From NCBI GenBank assembly GCA_023435265.1, contig JAEYRZ010000176.1, forward strand, positions 1 to 36,852: 36,852 nt of DNA, given 5' to 3'. The position numbers were made by a program, and so were the translations under genes. Under the pieces are notes generated by a model. The model ran no database searches and was not told where the DNA came from. It saw only the letters and a program-made list of their open reading frames with translations. Shown in pieces: positions 32,714-36,852 of this stretch; position 1 is the stretch's first letter, and the number at the start of each line of letters is the position of its first letter. The stretch is from Pseudomonadota bacterium. GTDB lineage: Bacteria; Desulfobacterota; Desulfobacteria; Desulfobacterales; Desulfosarcinaceae.

Positions 32714-33678
32714 AGGTATGTCTCCAGCCGCACGCGGCCGTGCGCCTCGAGCAGCGGCTGCCAGAGATCCCCGTGCCGCGCCACGCGCGACGGAACGTTG
32801 TCGATGGTATGGTCGGCGATTTCGAATCCTTCGGCCACCTCCTGCCAGGTCAGCGGAACCGCCACCGGTGCGGCCGGACGCGGACGCACCGAGTAGGCCG
32901 AGGCCAGGGTGCGGCCCCAGGCGTTCTGGTTGTAGTCGGCCAGCACACGTCCCGGAGGACGTTTGGCAATACGGTATTCGGCCGTGATCAGGTCCGGATG
33001 ACGTGCGGCCATCTTCTGGGAAAAAGCCTTGGCAAAGCGCCAGACCTGCTTTTGGGTCGGTCCGCGCACGATGGGGACATAGACATGGATGCCGCGCGAG
33101 CCCGAACTCTTGGGAAAACTCGGCATCCCGAGCGCATCAAGGGCGGCTTTGATGCGCAGGGCCGCCTCGCGTACGCGCTTAAAGGGCACCGCTGGGTCGC
33201 CCTCGACCGGGTCGAGGTCGAAGTGGAGATAATCAGGCCGGTTGGTATCGGCGCAGCGGCTGTACCAGGGATTCAGGTCGATGCAGCCCAGATTGATCAT
33301 CCAAAGCAGTGAAGGCAGGCCCTGAACTTTGGGAAAATCGATGACATTGCCCGAGGCGTGCCGTATGGCGCAGGTTTCGACCCATTCCGGCCGCGGGCGG
33401 GGCGTTCGCTTCATGTAGAAGAAGTCGCCGGCGATGCCGTCGGGATAGCGCTTCATCACCATGGCGCGGTCACGGAGGTGCGGCAGCAACACCTGCGCGA
33501 TATCGGCATAATACTGCAGCAGGTCACGCTTGGTGATCTTCAGATCGTCCCAGAACACTTTATTCAAGTGGGTGATCCGGAGCATTCGGTTTTCCGCCCG
33601 GATGGCCGTGTCGTTCTTGTCCGTTGGAATCAAAATGCGCCGGCCCGGACGGGCGGCGATGTCATCGGCCTGGTCCAT
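32710..33678 (-). CDS. LigD-type primase-polymerase (PolDom), 322 aa
   Basis: Archaeo-eukaryotic primase-fold polymerase of the LigD family, which fills short gaps at DNA breaks and prefers ribonucleotides. The catalytic residues are visible: Asp154 and Asp156 in HFDLDP, His198 in SSGSRGIHVYVP, and the third Asp248 in VLADYNQN. The opening LNKVFWDDLKITKRDLLQYY (about residues 38-57) is family-typical. The first 30 residues are extra, and there is no clear ribosome binding site before ATG 33678, so Met32 (33585) is an alternative start. It stands alone, without the LigD phosphoesterase domain, and is coupled with the LigC-type ligase downstream. No Ku gene lies in the window. Confidence 0.88.
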   Translation of the reverse strand: MDQADDIAARPGRRILIPTDKNDTAIRAENRMLRITHLNKVFWDDLKITKRDLLQYYADIAQVLLPHLRDRAMVMKRYPDGIAGDFFYMKRTPRPRPEWVETCAIRHASGNVIDFPKVQGLPSLLWMINLGCIDLNPWYSRCADTNRPDYLHFDLDPVEGDPAVPFKRVREAALRIKAALDALGMPSFPKSSGSRGIHVYVPIVRGPTQKQVWRFAKAFSQKMAARHPDLITAEYRIAKRPPGRVLADYNQNAWGRTLASAYSVRPRPAAPVAVPLTWQEVAEGFEIADHTIDNVPSRVARHGDLWQPLLEAHGRVRLETYL

Positions 33679-33721
33679 GGGAGAGGTATAAGGGCGGGGG
33701 ATGCCCCCGGCCAGTCCGGGC

Positions 33722-33740
33722 CGCCATGTATTTTATGGCG
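33722..33740. repeat. Small inverted repeat CGCCAT/ATGGCG
   Basis: CGCCAT (33722-33727) and ATGGCG (33735-33740) with a 7-nt loop lie upstream of the polymerase gene on the minus strand. No function can be assigned. Confidence 0.3.
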
Positions 33741-33810
33741 TGTACGCCGGGGGTCGGTCAAGGCAAACGCCTATCGTCCTGGACGTTGCGCGGGCGCGAA
33801 CCGGCCCGGC

Positions 33811-34089
33811 TCAGGGGCGCTGCAGCGCCTCCTTGACCGCTTCACGGGTTTCCCGAAATGCCTTGCGGGTCGATTGTTTGGTTTCACGCGCCGCTTCCTT
33901 TACCGCCTCCTTGACCTTCCGGGCGGTCGCCTTGACCGCGGCGCCGGATTCTCGCAGATCGTTCTTGATTTCCTGCACGGGAGTGGCGGCAGGGCGGGCA
34001 TTGGAGGCGCCCTCGTCGGCCGGGGCTTCGAAACAAAGCAAAGCCAAACACAAGAGCGGCAAAATAGCTCGATATGCACACCGTTTCAT
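33811..34089 (-). CDS. Small exported helical protein, 92 aa
   Basis: No family recognised. The N-terminus MKRCAYRAILPLLCLALLCFEAPADE is a Sec signal peptide; it contains Cys but no clear lipobox. The mature part (about 65 residues) is a single charged amphipathic helix with repeated KxAxxxVKE units (for example VKATARKVKEAVKEAARETK), resembling LEA or stress-related proteins. ATG 34089 has AGGAG at good spacing; an upstream in-frame start adds only MQEPP. It is on the minus strand upstream of the polymerase gene, 132 bp away. A protective or envelope-associated role is only a guess. Confidence 0.65.
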   Translation of the reverse strand: MKRCAYRAILPLLCLALLCFEAPADEGASNARPAATPVQEIKNDLRESGAAVKATARKVKEAVKEAARETKQSTRKAFRETREAVKEALQRP

Positions 34090-34257
34090 CGGAGGCTCCT
34101 GCACTATTTCAGCGGTTTTTCATCCGGGAGGGCGCCGGCCGTCGCGATTCTTTGTTGACCGCCGCGCAGGAGCAGGATAGCACACCTTTCGATCTTTGCA
34201 CAGCAACCCGCCAACTGATGTCGCGTCGTCGCAAGGCGGCCTGGAAAGGAGTTCCCA

Positions 34258-35016
34258 ATGCTCGATTCCACAAAGGCGCTTCAGGTCGAAGATCTCCCGC
34301 ACGCCGACCTGCTGAAGCTGCTGACGGATCTGCTGCACCGGCTCATCATTCACTACGGCCTGTGGTTCACCGAAGTGCGGCACCAGATGGGCACGGAACG
34401 GGCGCTGGCGCTGCTCGACGGCGTCTTCGAAAGAAATCTGAAAATTCAAATGGCGCGCCTGGGCGAAACGTTCGGCTTCGATGTGGTCGACGGCCTGCCC
34501 GCGGCCTTGAGCAAACTGGACAAACCCGCCCTGCTCAAGGTGATTGAGGCCGTGGCCAAGAACTGGCTGGTCAGCGACGGCGTGTGGTTTCAGGCCGTGG
34601 AGTTCAGTTCGAACCTACTGGAGGCCAAGCGCTGCAACGACAGCTGCTGGGCCCATTTCAGCCCCTTCGAAGCCTGGAGCATCAAACGGCTGCTCGGACT
34701 CGGTGAAGCGCCGGGTCTGCAGGGTCTTGCACAGGCATTGAATTTCAGGCTCTATGCGCGTTTGAATACGCAGACCGCCGTGTTCGAAGACGACCGCACG
34801 CTGGTCTTCCAGATGAACCAGTGCCGGGTGCAAACCGCGCGCCGCCGGCAGGGCCTGGCCGATTATCCCTGCAAATCGGCGGGCCTTGTGGAGTACACGT
34901 ACTTTGCAAGAAGTATCGACCCGCGCATCGCCACCGAGTGCATCGGCTGCCCGCCGGATTCCCATCCCGAAGAATGGTTCTGCGCCTGGCGGTTCAGGCT
35001 TGTCGAGACCGCCTGA
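34258..35016 (+). CDS. DUF6125-like protein, 252 aa
   Basis: Looks like the DUF6125 family, which is common in Desulfobacterota and of unknown function; I am moderately sure of the family. The protein is soluble, without signal peptide. The first 100 residues are helical (LLKLLTDLLHRLIIHYGLWFTEVRHQMG). The C-terminal half has conserved-looking cysteines (CNDSC near residue 125, CIGC near 228, and a late FCAW) that could bind a metal, and DPRIATECIGCPPD. A strong Shine-Dalgarno (GAAAGGAG) precedes the ATG. It is alone between the small exported protein and the min operon, from which it is separated by 146 bp with a promoter. Confidence 0.65.
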   Translation: MLDSTKALQVEDLPHADLLKLLTDLLHRLIIHYGLWFTEVRHQMGTERALALLDGVFERNLKIQMARLGETFGFDVVDGLPAALSKLDKPALLKVIEAVAKNWLVSDGVWFQAVEFSSNLLEAKRCNDSCWAHFSPFEAWSIKRLLGLGEAPGLQGLAQALNFRLYARLNTQTAVFEDDRTLVFQMNQCRVQTARRRQGLADYPCKSAGLVEYTYFARSIDPRIATECIGCPPDSHPEEWFCAWRFRLVETA

Positions 35017-35065
35017 AGCGTCTGGGCGCGGCGCGCGGCCGTGAAAAGCGAGATTTCTTCGGAAC

Positions 35066-35096
35066 GGATAAGCCATGGCAATGCCTGGACTTATCC
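35066..35096. repeat. Inverted repeat GGATAAG...CTTATCC before the min promoter
   Basis: GGATAAG (35066-35072) and CTTATCC (35090-35096) are perfect inverted arms, with CCA/TGG and GGCA/TGCC continuing inside with a bulge. There is no T-tract. It lies 43 bp before the -35 box of the min promoter and could be an operator or the 3' end of the upstream transcript. Confidence 0.4.
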
Positions 35097-35138
35097 AGTA
35101 CGGCGTAAAGAATACCAGATGTTGATGTGTTTTCACGC

Positions 35139-35168
35139 TTGACACACAATCCGCCATTTCATTATGGT
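35139..35168 (+). promoter_or_regulatory. Sigma70-type promoter of the min operon
   Basis: A perfect -35 box, TTGACA (35139-35144), is followed after 18 bp by TATGGT (35163-35168), four of six matches to the -10 consensus. Transcription would start near 35175. The ATG at 35164 lies inside the -10 box, so it cannot be the minC start; ATG 35203 is used instead. Confidence 0.6.
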
Positions 35169-35202
35169 CTTTTCGTCGTCGGGCGGATCAACATCAGAAG
35201 AC

Positions 35203-35901
35203 ATGCAGCCAATGATCGAAGAAACCCCAGCGGTGCGCTTGAAAGGCATCGGAAACAGCCTCTACGTCAGCATTGCACAGGAGAAGCCGATCGCCTGGGT
35301 GCAGGATGAGTTGGCGCGTCTCTTCGAACCCCTGAAGCTGACCCCCGAAGCACGGGTCATCGTCGACACCGGCAGCGGCGGGGAAGCCGATGCGCGCTAC
35401 CGCCAGATCAGCGCACATCTGAAAGATGTCTACAGGCTCGAAACCATCACCCCTCAGCAGAATACAGCGCATGCAAAGCAGGCGCTTTCTTCCGACCGGT
35501 ATAAGATGAATTCACGCCAACTGATTTCGCAGACCAGCGGCGACACGCTGGTCGTGGCCGGCCGCATCAGGTCCGGCCAGACCGTACAATCCAAGAAGCA
35601 TCTCCTCATCATGGGAGATGTCAACCCCGGCTGCGAACTGATCGCCGGCGGAGACATCATCGTCCTCGGCAGCCTCTGCGGAACCGCTGCCGCAGGGCAG
35701 CCCTCTCATCCGGGAGCCGTAATTCTTGCGCTCGATTTCCGGCCGACCCAGATCAAGATCGGAGATGTCGTCGCAGCGGGTTTGCCGGCCGGCGGCCGGC
35801 CGAATCCCGAAATCGCCCATATCGAAGAAGGGGCGATTGTCGTGGATGACTATTCGTCGGCCAGTCCGTTCAAGCGCATTCCATGGCCCGTGATTCGATG
35901 A
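35203..35901 (+). CDS. minC: Septum site-determining protein MinC, 232 aa
   Basis: Inhibitor of FtsZ assembly, positioned by MinD and MinE, that keeps the division ring at mid-cell. The N-terminal domain (about residues 1-100) blocks FtsZ polymerisation. The C-terminal beta-helix (about 120-225), with HLLIMGDVNPGCELIAGGDIIVLGSLCG, binds MinD and FtsZ. Length is normal. The start is ATG 35203, preceded by AGAAG, because the upstream in-frame ATG (35164) sits in the -10 box of the apparent promoter; ATG 35212 is possible too. It is the first gene of minC-minD-minE. Confidence 0.9.
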   Translation: MQPMIEETPAVRLKGIGNSLYVSIAQEKPIAWVQDELARLFEPLKLTPEARVIVDTGSGGEADARYRQISAHLKDVYRLETITPQQNTAHAKQALSSDRYKMNSRQLISQTSGDTLVVAGRIRSGQTVQSKKHLLIMGDVNPGCELIAGGDIIVLGSLCGTAAAGQPSHPGAVILALDFRPTQIKIGDVVAAGLPAGGRPNPEIAHIEEGAIVVDDYSSASPFKRIPWPVIR

Positions 35902-35949
35902 GCATTTCGATCACGCAGACTCATCGTTCAAAAGAATCCGAGGTGAACC

Positions 35950-36750
35950 ATGCAGGGTAAAATCATTGTGATATCTTCCGGAAAAGGCGGCGTGGGGAAA
36001 ACCACGGCGACGGCATCCATCGGGGCGGCCCTCGCTATGGAAGGCAAAAAGGTCGCGGTCGTGGACATGGACATCGGGCTGCGCAATCTCGATGTCGTCA
36101 TGGGGCTCGAGAACCGGATCGTCTTCAACATCGTGGATGTCGTACGGGGCAAATGCAAGCTGCAGCAGGCGGCCATCAAGGATCGGCGCATCGAGAACCT
36201 GTTTCTGATCCCGGCCTCCCAGAGCGACAACAAGGATGTGATGACGCCCAAAGATATGCTCCGGATTGCCAAGGAATTGCGTACCACCTTCGATTTCACG
36301 CTCATGGATTGCCCGGCGGGCATCGAGCGCGGCTTCGAAAACGCCGTCGCCGCAGCGGATGAAGCGGTCGTGGTGTGCACGCCGGAGGTTTCTTCGATTC
36401 GTGATGCGGACCGGGTGATCGGATTGCTGTACGCCAAGCAGATACCGGCCAAGCTGCTGGTCAACCGCATCGTGCCGGCCATGGTGGAGCGCGGGGATAT
36501 GCTCAGCCACCGGGATGTGATGGATGTGCTGTCCATCGACCTCGTGGGCCTGGTGGAGGCCGACGATCAGGTGGTGGTGTCGACCAACAGCGGAATGCCC
36601 ATCGTGATGCAGGCCGACTCCAGGGCCGGGCAGGCGTTCCGGCGTATCGGCAAGCGCCTCAACGGACAACCGGATCTGCCGGTTCAGGTCCCGACCGTCA
36701 ACAAATCCTTCTGGAAACGCTTCGGCGCCAGAATCGGCTTCGGCAAATAG
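35950..36750 (+). CDS. minD: Septum site-determining ATPase MinD, 266 aa
   Basis: Membrane-cycling ATPase that carries MinC to the poles and is released by MinE. The deviant Walker A motif SGKGGVGKTT has Lys11 and Lys16. DMDIGLRNLDVVMG (about residues 38-51) is switch I-like, and FTLMDCPAGIE (about 117-127) is switch II. The last residues (about 252-266, SFWKRFGARIGFGK) form the amphipathic membrane-targeting helix. Length and domains are normal. GAGGTG lies 6 bases before the ATG. It begins 48 bp after minC and 9 bp before minE. Confidence 0.96.
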   Translation: MQGKIIVISSGKGGVGKTTATASIGAALAMEGKKVAVVDMDIGLRNLDVVMGLENRIVFNIVDVVRGKCKLQQAAIKDRRIENLFLIPASQSDNKDVMTPKDMLRIAKELRTTFDFTLMDCPAGIERGFENAVAAADEAVVVCTPEVSSIRDADRVIGLLYAKQIPAKLLVNRIVPAMVERGDMLSHRDVMDVLSIDLVGLVEADDQVVVSTNSGMPIVMQADSRAGQAFRRIGKRLNGQPDLPVQVPTVNKSFWKRFGARIGFGK

Positions 36751-36759
36751 GGGAAAACC

Positions 36760-36852
36760 ATGCTAAACGCGGTGTTCAGGAAGCTTTTCGGTGGGGACGG
36801 CGGAAGTAAAGATACCGCCAAGAAGCGCCTCCAGTTCGCACTGGTCTATGAT
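36760..36852 (+). CDS. minE: MinE, 5' fragment cut by the window edge
   Basis: The first 31 codons of the topological specificity factor MinE are present. It starts MLNAVFRKLFGG, the membrane-targeting sequence, and continues to AKKRLQFALVYD, the anti-MinCD region that stimulates MinD ATPase. GGGGAA precedes the ATG. Gene order minC-minD-minE and the 9-bp gap confirm the assignment. The remainder lies beyond position 36852. Confidence 0.92.
   Translation, partial: MLNAVFRKLFGGDGGSKDTAKKRLQFALVYD

Noticed and set aside
27663..33678. Defence island or retron-type system
   Set aside because: No reverse transcriptase, nuclease-toxin, Argonaute or restriction gene is present; the enzymes fit repair better.

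Overview
The window is GC-rich bacterial chromosome with dense coding. It most resembles a strictly anaerobic member of Desulfobacterota (Desulfosarcina/Desulfococcus-like). That placement is inferred from an acidic 2[4Fe-4S] ferredoxin, a Cys-rich IscA/HesB-like protein, a DUF6125-type protein, an RNase J next to FtsK, a MinCDE operon and the style of the intergenic repeats. No rRNA, tRNA, CRISPR array, integrase, transposase gene or prophage was seen.

Layout. 1-2.8 kb: repeat-rich edge, an unknown 323-residue protein, a ferredoxin with an FNR-like palindrome in its leader, a small exported protein and an unknown 110-residue protein. 2.9-8.2 kb: plsC, rnj (RNase J), ftsK and a methyltransferase on the plus strand. 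8.2-10.2 kb: a minus-strand glycosyltransferase/methyltransferase pair. 10.4-13.5 kb: the IscA-like protein (+) and glycogen phosphorylase (-). 13.8-15.9 kb: hflK-hflC, followed by a 24-bp tandem repeat. 16.1-19.9 kb: an RluA-type pseudouridine synthase (-), an HMG-CoA lyase-like enzyme and a REC-GAF-HD-GYP response regulator (+). 20.0-24.9 kb: a tightly overlapped cell-envelope operon (unknown membrane protein, class A PBP, SPOR-domain membrane protein) and a small protein. 25.0-27.5 kb: a TPR protein and a zinc-ribbon membrane protein (-). 27.7-33.7 kb: a nucleic-acid end-repair cluster. 33.8-36.85 kb: a small exported helical protein, a DUF6125-type protein and minC-minD-minE, with minE cut by the window edge.

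The most interesting part is 27.7-33.7 kb. An RNA 3'-phosphate cyclase (RtcA), a metallo-beta-lactamase-fold exonuclease, an ATP-dependent ligase of the damage-response type, a second LigC/LigD-type ATP ligase and a LigD-type primase-polymerase lie side by side. Together they could process, fill and seal broken ends, but no Ku gene, LigD phosphoesterase domain, Lhr-like helicase or PdeM is present here.

The second theme is short non-coding elements. Two MITE-like copies have cores of about 117 bp and are each bounded by their own direct repeats. A long cruciform-type palindrome lies at the left edge, near-identical repeats flank the first gene, and a scattered motif (core ACTTTTTACGA) occurs in several gaps.
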